64,000 nt of DNA from Parvibaculum sp049671045. GTDB taxonomy: Bacteria; Pseudomonadota; Alphaproteobacteria; Parvibaculales; Parvibaculaceae. Below, one piece after another: positions 50,609 to 60,163 of this stretch (position 1 is its first letter; each line of letters opens with the position of its first letter). The stretch lies in NCBI RefSeq assembly GCF_049671045.1, contig NZ_JBATUH010000111.1, positions 1 to 64,000 of the forward strand, given 5' to 3'. Position numbers and translations under genes: made by a program. Below the pieces are notes generated by a model, which made no database searches, was not told where the DNA came from, and was given only the letters and a program-made list of their open reading frames with translations.

Positions 50609-51142
50609 TCAATGTTTCTTCGCCGCCGCCATGAGGTCGCGCGGCCTGCCGAAGAAGATGACGCGGCCAGCCCCCTCCTCGATTTCCTTCCAGCTTTCGA
50701 CGTCGAACTCGAAAACGATGAAGCCGCCGGTCGGCACGCCATGCGCGACCTTGAGCGCGAGTTCCTCGTCCGGGTCCTCCGCAAGCGCCATGGCGAGCAG
50801 AACGAGGCCGGGATTATGCGCGACGACGAGCAGCGTTTCGGCGCTCGCCGGAGCCTTGTGGATTTCCTCGAGCATGACATCAGGCATGGCGTGATAAAGC
50901 TCGTCGCGGTGGATGACGGGAACCTCCTTCGGCAGCTTCCTGGCGAGCGGAAGGAAGGTCTCGTTCGCGCGCCGCGCCGTCGAGCAGAGCACCGCATCGG
51001 GGACGTAAGGCGAGTGGGCGATGAAATCCGCCATGAAATCGGCGGCCGTGCTGCCGCGCGCATTGAGAGGGCGGCTGAAATCGTCCTTGGACGGATCGCT
51101 CCAATCCGATTTCGCGTGACGCATGAGGCAGAGCCGTTTCAT
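50609..51142 (-). CDS. sixA: SixA-family phosphohistidine phosphatase
   Basis: Histidine phosphatase of 177 residues. The catalytic motif is LMRHAKSDW (RH near residue 8-9), with the second catalytic His in VVAHNPGLVLLA, as in SixA, which dephosphorylates phosphohistidine in phosphotransfer proteins. Its start overlaps the stop of the sterol-desaturase-like gene by 4 bp, so the two are co-expressed. The C-terminal stop lies against the solute-binding-protein stop (convergent). Confidence 0.9.
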   Translation of the reverse strand: MKRLCLMRHAKSDWSDPSKDDFSRPLNARGSTAADFMADFIAHSPYVPDAVLCSTARRANETFLPLARKLPKEVPVIHRDELYHAMPDVMLEEIHKAPASAETLLVVAHNPGLVLLAMALAEDPDEELALKVAHGVPTGGFIVFEFDVESWKEIEEGAGRVIFFGRPRDLMAAAKKH

Positions 51143-51990
51143 TCTGTCTTCTCCCGGCCTGTCGCGCCTGCTGGGGAGGGAGCTCGCGCCGCGCCGACAA
51201 AGGGGAGCGCGAGGCTCCAGAGCAGTCTTGTGGGCTCGCTGCCGGGATAGGCGTCGAGGCCGATCCTCATGGAGCGCTGCTCCTCGCGAGGGCTCTTGCG
51301 ATAAGTGCCGAAGAGCCGGTCCCAGATGGACAGGTTGAAGCCGAAATTCATGTCGTGTTCGTCCCGAAAGATCGAATGATGCACGCGGTGCATGTCGGGT
51401 GTCACGAGGGCGAGCCGCATGAGAGGGTCGATCCTTTTCCCGAGAGAGATATTCGCATGATTGAAGAGAGAGGTCGCATTGAGCGCGATCTCGAAAACGA
51501 CGACGGCCGCGACGGGCGCTCCGAGCAGGGCCACCGCCAGCATCTTGACGAGCATGCTGACGAGAATTTCCGCCGGGTGGAAGCGGATGCCCGTCGTCGT
51601 GTCGATGTCGGGATCGGCATGATGCACCCTGTGCATCCGCCACAGCAGATCAAAACGATGAAAGGCGACATGCTGGCCGTAGATCGTGAGGTCGAGCGCG
51701 ACGAGCGTCAGCAGGAAGGCGAGGGGCGCGGGCGCCTCGATCCGGTTGAAAAGGCCGAACCCGGCCTCGGCGGCCCAATGGGCGGTGCCGACGGCGGCGA
51801 CGGGAAGGCTGAGGCGCACAAGCGCCGTGCCGGCTGCGCTCATGGCGATATTCGTCCACCACCGCGCGCGCCGCTCGAAACGGCGCGCCCGGCAGGGCGC
51901 GGCGGCTTCCCAGACTGCCATGGCCAGCAGCACGCCGCCAAAGGCGGCAAGCCGGATCAACGACTCATGGGCGAGAAAGAAGGCGCTCAT
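51139..51990 (-). CDS. Sterol desaturase/fatty acid hydroxylase superfamily membrane protein
   Basis: Membrane diiron enzyme of 283 residues. The eight-His signature is present: HVAFHRF, HRVHHADPD, NHAN and HRVHHS, arranged as in the FA-hydroxylase superfamily (C-5 sterol desaturase, alkylglycerol monooxygenase relatives). Four or five helices lie between residues 10 and 190. It would hydroxylate or desaturate a lipid with O2; substrate unknown. The gene overlaps sixA by 4 bp. A 230-bp gap upstream contains no recognised element. Confidence 0.92.
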   Translation of the reverse strand: MSAFFLAHESLIRLAAFGGVLLAMAVWEAAAPCRARRFERRARWWTNIAMSAAGTALVRLSLPVAAVGTAHWAAEAGFGLFNRIEAPAPLAFLLTLVALDLTIYGQHVAFHRFDLLWRMHRVHHADPDIDTTTGIRFHPAEILVSMLVKMLAVALLGAPVAAVVVFEIALNATSLFNHANISLGKRIDPLMRLALVTPDMHRVHHSIFRDEHDMNFGFNLSIWDRLFGTYRKSPREEQRSMRIGLDAYPGSEPTRLLWSLALPFVGAARAPSPAGATGREKTE

Positions 51991-52220
51991 CGGAACCTGT
52001 CTGCATAGCCCTCACGGCCACCCGGCGGAGGGAGCCGGCGAAGCGGGTGCGCTGGACTATAAGGCGGCTTTGCGCGAGAGAAAAAGGGGGCGCCGTGGCG
52101 GGCAGCGCCGAGCGAGCCTGCCGCTGCGGAAGGTTCCCCCACTGCGCTTTGCCCAAGGCTCGGCTAGACTGTGCGGGGACGGTGATTTCCGGGCGGCGGG
52201 AACGCGGCAGGGGCGGACGA

Positions 52221-52934
52221 ATGGTGAAGGGGAAGCATCTCGCGCTGGCGGCGGGCGTCATGATGGCGGCCGCGGCTGGCGCTTTCACGGCGGCGGGCGC
52301 CGAACCCGCGGGCGATGAAACCTTTGAAGGCTCGTTCAGTTGCCTGAGGCCGTCATCGTCGTCCGATCGGAGCCCCGTCCTCTGCCAGAGCCAGATCAAC
52401 CCAGGCCTTCCCGTGCTCGACCTCACGATCTTCTGGCAGGACGCGGGCGCGGGCGGCGGGCGCCGCATCGAGCGCATCGAAATTCGCCGCTCGGGCGAGG
52501 CCGAACTTCTCCAGACGATCGCCGGCATCGATTCCCCCGTGGCTGACGAGGCCGAGAATGCCGGGCTCGAAATGCTCGATCTCAACTTTGACGGCTTCCT
52601 CGACCTGCGTGTCATGCGCGCAGCACCCGCTGGAACGCATGCGCTCTATCGCAACTGGCTCTGGTCGGCGGAGGACGGAATTTTCGCCGCAAGCCCGGCG
52701 CTCGATGAAATCGCGTCGCCCGAGTTCAATGCCGAGGATCAGGAAATCATGAGCCGCTGGCGTTCGGGCGCCACGCGCGGAACCGATGTCTATTCCTACG
52801 AGGGAGCGCTGCCGGTTCTCATTCACCGGGAGACGGATGCCGATGATGCGCATGGCGCATGCGTGCGATCGTTCTATGACCGCATCGACGACGAGCTGAA
52901 GAAGACCGGCACGGGTGCCTGCGAGGCGGAATAG
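52221..52934 (+). CDS. Exported XAC2610-like protein with FG-GAP-type motif, unknown function
   Basis: 237-residue secreted protein. Residues 1-28 form a signal peptide (ending AAGA-EP). A calcium-loop-like DLNFDGFLDLRVM is near residue 130, typical of XAC2610/VCBS-related small periplasmic proteins, followed by YRNWLWSAEDGIF and PEFNAEDQEIMSRWRSGA. Four Cys (SFSCLR, VLCQSQ, GACVRS, GACEAE) could form disulfides. The start at 52221 follows GGGGCGGA; longer readings are not conserved. Convergent with the TerB-like gene. Confidence 0.78.
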   Translation: MVKGKHLALAAGVMMAAAAGAFTAAGAEPAGDETFEGSFSCLRPSSSSDRSPVLCQSQINPGLPVLDLTIFWQDAGAGGGRRIERIEIRRSGEAELLQTIAGIDSPVADEAENAGLEMLDLNFDGFLDLRVMRAAPAGTHALYRNWLWSAEDGIFAASPALDEIASPEFNAEDQEIMSRWRSGATRGTDVYSYEGALPVLIHRETDADDAHGACVRSFYDRIDDELKKTGTGACEAE

Positions 52935-52936
52935 GG

Positions 52937-53347
52937 TCAGACCGTCATGTGCCTTGCGCGCGCGCCGCGCTCGATCGCTGCGGCGACGAGCTTCTCGATG
53001 TCGAGCGCATCGCGCAGAAGCTGCAGGAGACGGATTTCCTCCTGTCCGACCGCGAGATCGGCGGAGGCTATCTCGACCGCGAGCGCATAGGCCGTTTCGC
53101 GCAGATGCGGCGGCAGGGCATCCTTCACGAGCCCGAAGACGGCATCGAGGCCGCCATCTTCCTGAAGGATCGAGGCGCATTCCCTGGCGATCGGGATGAG
53201 CCGTTCCGTATCGAACTTACGGAAGGCGGGCGCCTGTTTCACGATGTCCCCGATCGTCCGGAGCTCATTGTCGCTCATGGCGCGGTCCACGGCGCTCATG
53301 GTGACCATGACATAGATGAGGGCGGTCTCGGGTGCGATCGTCGACAT
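52937..53347 (-). CDS. TerB-like tellurite-resistance family protein
   Basis: All-helical cytoplasmic protein of 136 residues matching the TerB/DjlA N-terminal fold: MVTMSAVDRAMSDNELRTIGDIV at the start and the AVEIASADLAVGQEEIRLLQLLRDAL block with conserved Asp/Glu metal-binding positions. Such single-domain TerB proteins are common in alphaproteobacteria and have no defined reaction. It lies 32 bp downstream of the helicase stop-to-start on the opposite end of the same strand run, so it may be separate. Confidence 0.85.
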   Translation of the reverse strand: MSTIAPETALIYVMVTMSAVDRAMSDNELRTIGDIVKQAPAFRKFDTERLIPIARECASILQEDGGLDAVFGLVKDALPPHLRETAYALAVEIASADLAVGQEEIRLLQLLRDALDIEKLVAAAIERGARARHMTV

Positions 53348-53379
53348 GCGAACTGTCCCTGATTGAAGACGGGGCGAGC

Positions 53380-56361
53380 TTAGGGACTGGAAGCGGGTGC
53401 GGCAAGGCCCTGTCCCGGTCCCTGTCCGACCTCCTCGCCGCCGAAAAATGCCCGCGCGCCCGCAACGGCCTCGGCGAGCCCGACACGCTCGACGGTGACG
53501 CCGGGCGGAAAGGCCGATGTGAGCCGGGTGGGCAGGCGCGAATCGAGCATGACGAAGACGCCCCTGTCGCGGCCCGAGCGGATGAGGCGGCCGAATGCCT
53601 GTTTGAGCCTCAGCCTCGTCAGCATGTCGTCATAGCGCGCGGCGCCGAACACTTCGCGGCGTGCCTTGTGCAGAATATCCGGGCGCGGCCATGGCGTGCG
53701 GTCGAACACGATCATCCGGAGCGAGTCTCCCGGCACGTCGACGCCGTCGCGCACCGCATCCGTGCCGAGAAGGCAGGCATGGCGCTCGGCGCGGAAGATG
53801 TCGACGAGCGTGCTGGTGTCGAGCGCATCGACATGCTGCGAGTAAAGCGCAAGGCCCGCTTCCTCAAGCGGCGAGACGAGCCGCTCATGCACCGCGCGCA
53901 GACGATGGATGGCGGTGAAAAGGCCGAGCGCGCCGCCTCCCGCCGCGAGGAAGAGCGCGCGATAGGCCGATGCGATCTCGTCCATGTTGTTGCGGCTCAC
54001 ATCGCGCACGACGAAGATGCGCGACTGCGCGGCATAGTCGAAGGGCGAGACCATGAAGGCGCGCCGCGCGGGCAGGGCCAGATGGGAGATGCCCGTGCGG
54101 ATTTCCGCGGAACTCCAGCTCTCCTCTCCGTCCCCGTCGTCGACGAGCCGGTCGCGCAGCGTCGCGGAGGTGATAACGACGCCGTGCGCGGGCTCGAGAA
54201 CGGCGGCCGAGAAGGGGATCGTCGGATCGCGCCAGTGCCGGTGCATGCCGATATCGGCCTCATGGCCCTGAATGCGCTCGATGGAGAACCAGTCGACGAA
54301 ATCCTCCGGCGTCGGACCGCCGAGCGAGGCGAGCATCGAGCGCCATGAGGGAATGAGAAGCTTCGCTCGCCTTTCGAGCCCGCGCGCCGCCGCATCCATG
54401 CGGATGCGTGTCGATGTGTCGAGATCCTCGGCCTCCGCGTCGAGGCGGGCGCGCAGCCGTTCCGCGATCCGCATCAGCGGTTGCGCGATCCGCTCAAGCG
54501 CCGTGTCGAGCGCCCGCGCCGCATCCTCGAGCCCCGGCACCGGCGGTTCCGTCGCCGCCTCGAGCGAGAACATCTGCTCGGCTTCGCTCGCCCGCGCGTA
54601 AACCTGCTGGCGCACGAGAGCGAGGAATTTCTCGGCCGCTCCCCGTCCCGCGCCGTCATTGAGGCGCGTGGCCCAGCCGGGTGCGGGCAATGCGCCTGCG
54701 GCGTCGATGGCGACCGCGAGCGCGTCTTCCGCCTCGCCATCGCCGGTGACGAGATCGCCGACACGCTCCTCGAGCCCGCGCCCGCGCCGTCCGCGCTGGC
54801 CTTCGGCGCCGCGGATCCAGCGCCGGAGCTCGGCCGTTTCGCTCGCCGACAGCTGGGCGGAGAAGGCGCTGTCCGCCGCATCGAAAATGTGATGCCCCTC
54901 GTCGAAGACGAAGCGCGAGCGCGCCTCGCGCCCCGTCGGCTCCTCATCCTCGGCATTGCCCGCCGCCTCGACGCTCCGTTCGGCATTTTTGAGCGCTTCC
55001 GGCGCAAGGAGCGCGCCCGCCTGTTCGAGCGCGGCCTGTCGCATCACGAGTGCATGATTGGCGACGACGAACTCGGCGCGCCTGGCCTTGCGGATCGCCT
55101 TTTCGATGAAGCATTTCCTGAAATGCGGGCAGGCGCTGTAGACGCATTCGCCGCGCCGGTCGGTGAGCGCCGAGCGGCCCTGGCCGCCTGTGGCCGCGCT
55201 GCCGAGGCGCTGCATGAGCCAGGCGGGAAAGTCGCCGCCCACCATGTCGCCGTCGCGGCTTGCCCTTGCCCAGCGCGCGACGAGGCCGACGGCCACCGCC
55301 CCGCCCGAGAGCACGGCGCGATCCGCGATCTCGGCGAAGTTCAGAAGGCAGAGATAGTTTTCGCGCCCCTTGCGGATGACGGCCTTCTCCGCCTTTTCCG
55401 CCGGGTCCGGATAGAGCCGCGTCAATTCCTGATCGAGCTGGCGCTGGAGGTTCTTCGTATAGGTGGAGAGCCAGACCGTGCCCTTGTTGCGCTGGGCCCA
55501 GAGGCTCGACGGCGCGATATAGCCGAGCGTCTTGCCGATGCCCGTGCCCGCTTCCGCAAGAACGATATTGGGCGCGCCCGCCATGTTGCGCGGGCCGAAG
55601 GCATGCGAGGTTTCGGCGGCGAAATCGGACTGGCCCGCGCGTCGTTCCGCATCGGGGCCGACGAGTTCGGCGAGCCTGCCGCGCGCTTCCTCTTCGCTGA
55701 CCGGCATCTGGCCGGGCGCGGGCCGGGGCGCGCGCTCCTCCCATTCGGGCAGGTCGTTCCAGACATCGAAGCCCTGGCCGGCGCGCGGCTTGCCCTCGCG
55801 CGCGAAGACATCGCGAAGCGCGGCAACGACGCCCGGCCCCCAGGACCAGCCCGCCTCCGCCATGCGCCAGGCGACGCGGGCGGCGGCCGGGCGGTCGGGA
55901 TAGGCGGGCGATTGCAGCGTCGAAAGAAGCCGCGCCGCCGCCTCGTGCAGCATCAGCGCCTGCGCCTCCGGCGCGTCGCCCGCATCGAGTCCGAGCGCCC
56001 GCGCGAGGCCCCCGGGCGTCGGAAGGCAGGGCGCGGCGGGGTGGACGAAGGCGAAGAGTTCGAGAAGATCGAGAACCTTGGGGCCTGCCTCGCGCGACAT
56101 GCGCCGGCCGGGCAGGCCGAGCGCGATCCGCCGCGCCGTGAAGGCCGGATGGACGACCATGACCGCCTCGCGCTGGAGCCGGGCGAGGGCTTCTTCCGCG
56201 CCGAGTTCCTCGACCTCGCCATCGGCGCTCACCGCAAGCGCGCCCCAGCGGCTGTTCGCTCCTTCGCCGATGCGCGCCGGAACCAGCGCTGCCGCATCGG
56301 GCAGAACGGGGCCGTGCGAGGGGGCTAACCCCGCCGAATCGCTTGAGGGATTGTGGGTCAT
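53380..56361 (-). CDS. ATP-dependent DNA helicase, DinG/XPD family (iron-sulfur)
   Basis: Large superfamily 2 helicase of 993 residues. Walker A is EAGTGIGKTLGYIAPSS (about residue 270-280), the DEAH-type box is FDEGHHIFD, and the final helicase motif VI is QAFGRLIRSGRDRG. Cys residues YLCLLNF and CVYSACPHFRKC lie between motifs Ia and II, in the position of the XPD/DinG [4Fe-4S] cluster. A 250-residue N-terminal extension carries no known domain. It probably resolves R-loops or damaged DNA. The 5' end is 55 bp from the sensor kinase stop, same strand. Confidence 0.92.
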   Translation of the reverse strand: MTHNPSSDSAGLAPSHGPVLPDAAALVPARIGEGANSRWGALAVSADGEVEELGAEEALARLQREAVMVVHPAFTARRIALGLPGRRMSREAGPKVLDLLELFAFVHPAAPCLPTPGGLARALGLDAGDAPEAQALMLHEAAARLLSTLQSPAYPDRPAAARVAWRMAEAGWSWGPGVVAALRDVFAREGKPRAGQGFDVWNDLPEWEERAPRPAPGQMPVSEEEARGRLAELVGPDAERRAGQSDFAAETSHAFGPRNMAGAPNIVLAEAGTGIGKTLGYIAPSSLWAQRNKGTVWLSTYTKNLQRQLDQELTRLYPDPAEKAEKAVIRKGRENYLCLLNFAEIADRAVLSGGAVAVGLVARWARASRDGDMVGGDFPAWLMQRLGSAATGGQGRSALTDRRGECVYSACPHFRKCFIEKAIRKARRAEFVVANHALVMRQAALEQAGALLAPEALKNAERSVEAAGNAEDEEPTGREARSRFVFDEGHHIFDAADSAFSAQLSASETAELRRWIRGAEGQRGRRGRGLEERVGDLVTGDGEAEDALAVAIDAAGALPAPGWATRLNDGAGRGAAEKFLALVRQQVYARASEAEQMFSLEAATEPPVPGLEDAARALDTALERIAQPLMRIAERLRARLDAEAEDLDTSTRIRMDAAARGLERRAKLLIPSWRSMLASLGGPTPEDFVDWFSIERIQGHEADIGMHRHWRDPTIPFSAAVLEPAHGVVITSATLRDRLVDDGDGEESWSSAEIRTGISHLALPARRAFMVSPFDYAAQSRIFVVRDVSRNNMDEIASAYRALFLAAGGGALGLFTAIHRLRAVHERLVSPLEEAGLALYSQHVDALDTSTLVDIFRAERHACLLGTDAVRDGVDVPGDSLRMIVFDRTPWPRPDILHKARREVFGAARYDDMLTRLRLKQAFGRLIRSGRDRGVFVMLDSRLPTRLTSAFPPGVTVERVGLAEAVAGARAFFGGEEVGQGPGQGLAAPASSP

Positions 56362-56416
56362 CGCCCGCGAGTATAGCCGCGCCCGCGAGGCGCCGCGAAA
56401 CCTCTAATCGCCCGCC

Positions 56417-58309
56417 CTAGGCGCCAAGTCCGGGAAAGACATCGGCGAGCGCGCGCCGCGTTGCCGATATTTTCTGGTGAAGACGCGGCACGTCGTTGAT
56501 GGCCTGCTCAGCCTGACCGCGCTCGGCCGCCTGCCCGATATCGTTCGCGACGCCCGCAAGCGCGACGAGGCCGATATCCGCCGCCTGCCTGCCGAGCGCG
56601 AGCGCCTTGTCGCGAAGAGTGCCGGCATCCTGCGCCTCAAGCGCGGCGTCGATCCCGTCCTGAAGGTCGAGGATAGCCTCCAGCGTCTCGACGAGGCGTT
56701 CGGCTATCTCCGTCTGGCCGAGTTCGCGCTCGAGTTCGTAGAGATGATCGTGATCGACGAGGCGCTCGCGCCTTGCGCCTTTGGCGGCGTCGCCCGGTTC
56801 TGCCGCGTGAATGGGCGCATGCACGGGAGCGGGCGCGGGCGAGGCGGAGGCCGTGCCCGCTTCCTGCGGAATGAGGAAGGAGAAAGTGCTGCCGCGTCCG
56901 GGCGCGCTGTCGACCTGGATGCGCCCGCCCATGAGCGCGACGAGGCGGTCCGAGATCGCAAGCCCGAGCCCCATGCCGTCGGGCCTGCCATGGCCGTTCG
57001 GGGTTTCGCCCTGCGCGAAACTGTCGAAAAGCCGCGCCTGCGCCTCGGGCGGAAGGCCGATGCCGGTGTCGAGCACGGAGAAGCGCACGCCCGCTCCGCC
57101 CTGCGCGAAGGCTACGGGCTGCAGCCTCAGCATGACGCCGCCCGTCTCCGTGAACTTGATGCCGTTGGAGATCAGGTTCACGAGCACCTGCCGGAGCCTG
57201 TCCGGATCGGTCACGATATAGGGCGGCGTACCGGGCGCGAGGTCGAGTTCCAGCGAAAGGCCGCGTTCGGCCGCCTGCGGCCGCATCAGGCGGGTCACGC
57301 TCCGCGCGATCTCGGCCGGATCGAAGCTCAGCGGCTTCAGCTCCAGCGCATCCGCCTCCATCTGCGAGAAGTCGATCATGTCGTCGAAGAGCCGCCTCAG
57401 CATCCGGCTCGACTCGCCGATCGCCTGGGAAAGATTGGTCTGGCTTTCGCTCAGGGGCTCCTGGCGCAGGAGCTTCGCCATCCGTGCGATCCCGTCGAGC
57501 GGCGTGCGCACTTCATGGCTCAGGATCGCGAGAAATTCACCCTTGGCCTTGTTGGCGGCACGGGCCGTGCGCTCGGCCTCCTCGGCGTCCTGGCGCTTCT
57601 GTTCGGTCGCGGCATGGGCCCGCGCCATGCGCTCGACGAGATCGGCATTTTCGAAGCGCAGCCGGATCGCCTCGCGATAGGAGCGGTGGACGCGCCGCGT
57701 CCAGCCGCCGATGGCGAGGACGAGAACAGCCGCAAGCGCGACCGTCGCCATGGCGAGCGGCTCGCCCGACAGAAGCAGCAGCGCGAGCGTCGGCAGCGCG
57801 ATGGGGGTGATATAGGCGATGATGGCCGGCGGGTAGGTCGAGCGAGTGACCGCGGTCGCCATGGCAAGGCAGGAGACGACGAGCGCATAGAAAATATGGT
57901 GGGCGAAGGACGAGCCGGGCAGCCACACCAGCGCCCCCATGCCCCATGTCGAGCCGCTGATGAGCGCCACGGCCGCATAGCGCCTTGCCCAGATGAGCGC
58001 GCGCCCGACGGCATCGGGATCGCCGTCGAACCCCGCTCGCACGCGGTCGAAGCTGATCTGCGCGATGAGCTGGATGAGAAGCACCACGCCGGTGGCCCAG
58101 AGCGGCGCCGTCTCGGAGAAGGCCAGTCCGACGATGAGGATCGCCCAGAACATGGTGAGGCGGCTCGCCTCGCCCAGTTCGAAGAGCAGGCGGACCTGCT
58201 CCGCCTCGATCCTCGTGCCGATGTCGAGCGGCCGGTGCAGGCGCCGTTTCGGGCCGGTCTCGGGGGTCTTCTTGGGGGTGCTCTCAGCCGAATCCGGTTC
58301 CGAAGTCAT
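56417..58309 (-). CDS. Membrane histidine kinase with a C-terminal HPt-like tail lacking the phospho-His
   Basis: 630-residue kinase. Six or so transmembrane helices span about 50-205, then a coiled segment, the H-box EFLAILSHEVRTPLDGIARM (His near residue 265), and the N, G1, F and G2 boxes (NLISNGIKFTE, VLDTGIGLPPE, LFDSFAQGE, GMGLGLAISDRLV). After a Pro/Ala linker, residues about 520-625 resemble a histidine phosphotransfer bundle. At the expected HxLKG position the sequence is ALALGRQAADIG, with Leu in place of His. The 7TM-like sensor resembles other alphaproteobacterial kinases; the partner is unknown. Confidence 0.87.
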   Translation of the reverse strand: MTSEPDSAESTPKKTPETGPKRRLHRPLDIGTRIEAEQVRLLFELGEASRLTMFWAILIVGLAFSETAPLWATGVVLLIQLIAQISFDRVRAGFDGDPDAVGRALIWARRYAAVALISGSTWGMGALVWLPGSSFAHHIFYALVVSCLAMATAVTRSTYPPAIIAYITPIALPTLALLLLSGEPLAMATVALAAVLVLAIGGWTRRVHRSYREAIRLRFENADLVERMARAHAATEQKRQDAEEAERTARAANKAKGEFLAILSHEVRTPLDGIARMAKLLRQEPLSESQTNLSQAIGESSRMLRRLFDDMIDFSQMEADALELKPLSFDPAEIARSVTRLMRPQAAERGLSLELDLAPGTPPYIVTDPDRLRQVLVNLISNGIKFTETGGVMLRLQPVAFAQGGAGVRFSVLDTGIGLPPEAQARLFDSFAQGETPNGHGRPDGMGLGLAISDRLVALMGGRIQVDSAPGRGSTFSFLIPQEAGTASASPAPAPVHAPIHAAEPGDAAKGARRERLVDHDHLYELERELGQTEIAERLVETLEAILDLQDGIDAALEAQDAGTLRDKALALGRQAADIGLVALAGVANDIGQAAERGQAEQAINDVPRLHQKISATRRALADVFPGLGA

Positions 58310-58445
58310 GGCGCTGTTCGGTTACTCTGGCACTGTCGCGCGGGGTTTTGCGAATGAAGGTTCGCCGCGTTGACGGCATGGGGGCCCAGAGCATAGGGTC
58401 CGGGCACTTTACAACTTCCTAAGTATTGCCATTCCGGGTTCGAAA

Positions 58446-60065
58446 ATGCCGTCCAACTCCCTCACCGTCAGCGATACCGAGCTTCTTGAAGCGGCCCGCG
58501 TCAGCAAGGCCTGGCCCTTCGAGGAAGCGCGAAAAATCGTGGAACGGCTGGAGAAAGAGGGCGGGCCCGATCGCACGATCCTTTTCGAGACGGGCTACGG
58601 GCCGAGCGGCCTGCCTCATATCGGCACGTTCGGCGAGGTCGCGCGCACGACCATGGTGCGCAAGGCTTTCGAGACGCTCGCGCCGGGGGTCAAGACACGG
58701 CTTCTCTGCTTTTCGGACGACATGGACGGCCTGCGCAAGGTGCCGACCAACGTGCCGAACCAGGAGATGCTCGCCAACTACATCAACATGCCGCTGACGC
58801 AGGTTCCCGACCCGTTCGGCAAGTTTCCGAGCTTCGGCGCGCACAACAACGCGATGCTGCGCTCGTTCCTCGATTCCTACGGCTTCGAATACGAGTTCGC
58901 CTCGTCGACCGAGTATTACAAGTCCGGCCGCTTCGATGCGACGCTCCTCAGAGTGCTCGAGAAGTTCGACGCCATCATGGACATCATGCTGCCCTCGCTG
59001 CGCGAGGAGCGCGCCTCCACCTATAGCCCCATTCTGCCGGTGAGCCCGCGCACGGGCCATGTGCTGCTCGTGCCGCTCGTAGCGCGCAATGTCGAGAAGG
59101 GCACGGTGAGCTATGAGGAGCCGGACACGGGCGAGGTGATCGAGGTGCCGGTGACAGGCGGCCATTGCAAGCTTCAGTGGAAGGCCGACTGGGCGATGCG
59201 CTGGGTGGCGCTCGGCGTCGATTACGAAATGGCGGGCAAGGATCTCATCGATTCCGTCAAACTCGCCTCGCGCATCTGCCGCGTGCTCGGCGCCACGCCG
59301 CCGGAAGGCTTCAACTACGAACTTTTCCTCGATCAGGAGGGGAAGAAGATTTCGAAGTCGAAGGGCAACGGCCTTTCGATCGAGGACTGGCTTCGATATG
59401 CGAGCCCCGAAAGCCTCCAGCTCTTCATGTTCCAGTCGCCGCGCACCGGCAAGCGGCTCTATTTCGACGTCATTCCCAAGAATGTCGATGAATATCTCTC
59501 ATTCCTCGCCGCCTATCCGAAGCAGGCCGCGAAGGAGCGGCTCGGCAATCCGGTCTGGCACATTCATGGCGGCAATCCGCCGTCGGAGGAATTGCCGATC
59601 AGCTTCTCGCTGCTTCTCAATCTGGTGAGCGCGAGCCACGCTGCGGACAAGAACGTGCTCTGGGGCTTCATCCGCCGCTATGCGCCGGACGCGACGCCCG
59701 AGCGCTTCCCGCGCCTCGACCTGCTTGTCGGCTATGCGATCAACTATTTCCACGACTTCGTGAAGCCAACCAAGACCTATCGCGCGCCGAGCGAGATCGA
59801 ACGCATCGCGCTTGTCGATCTGGCGGAAGCGCTCGAAAAGGCGGGCGCCGAAGCGACGGCCGAGGACTGCCAGAACATCGTCTATGAGATCGGCAAGACG
59901 CACGGCTTCGACAATCTGCGCGACTGGTTCAAGTCGCTCTATGAAATTCTTCTGGGCGAGGCGCAGGGACCGCGCTTCGGCTCCTTCATCGCGCTTTACG
60001 GCGTGAAGGAGACGGTGCGCCTCATCCGCCGCGCCCTTGATGGCGAGGATCTCTCGAAGGGCTGA
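58446..60065 (+). CDS. lysK: Lysyl-tRNA synthetase, class I
   Basis: Charges tRNA-Lys; 539 residues of the class I (archaeal-type) enzyme. The HIGH-type signature is PHIG (residues 57-60 in GYGPSGLPHIGTFGE) and the KMSKS-type loop is KISKSK (301-306). No class II motif is present. Alphaproteobacteria generally use this enzyme instead of LysS class II. ATG 58446 gives the expected start; a TTGACG -35-like sequence at 58370 may belong to its promoter. The gene stands alone. Confidence 0.96.
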   Translation: MPSNSLTVSDTELLEAARVSKAWPFEEARKIVERLEKEGGPDRTILFETGYGPSGLPHIGTFGEVARTTMVRKAFETLAPGVKTRLLCFSDDMDGLRKVPTNVPNQEMLANYINMPLTQVPDPFGKFPSFGAHNNAMLRSFLDSYGFEYEFASSTEYYKSGRFDATLLRVLEKFDAIMDIMLPSLREERASTYSPILPVSPRTGHVLLVPLVARNVEKGTVSYEEPDTGEVIEVPVTGGHCKLQWKADWAMRWVALGVDYEMAGKDLIDSVKLASRICRVLGATPPEGFNYELFLDQEGKKISKSKGNGLSIEDWLRYASPESLQLFMFQSPRTGKRLYFDVIPKNVDEYLSFLAAYPKQAAKERLGNPVWHIHGGNPPSEELPISFSLLLNLVSASHAADKNVLWGFIRRYAPDATPERFPRLDLLVGYAINYFHDFVKPTKTYRAPSEIERIALVDLAEALEKAGAEATAEDCQNIVYEIGKTHGFDNLRDWFKSLYEILLGEAQGPRFGSFIALYGVKETVRLIRRALDGEDLSKG

Positions 60066-60163
60066 GGCGCCGCTGGCGGCTCATTCTCCATAGCGCCACT
60101 CACACGCAGATGTGATGGGTATCGGCTCTTGCGGCCTGCGCCGCATGACCGGATCATGCGGTC

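Noticed and set aside
58370..58397. TTGACG-N16-CATAGG as a lysK promoter
   Set aside because: The -10 is poor and the distance to lysK is short of evidence; mentioned only in the lysK entry.
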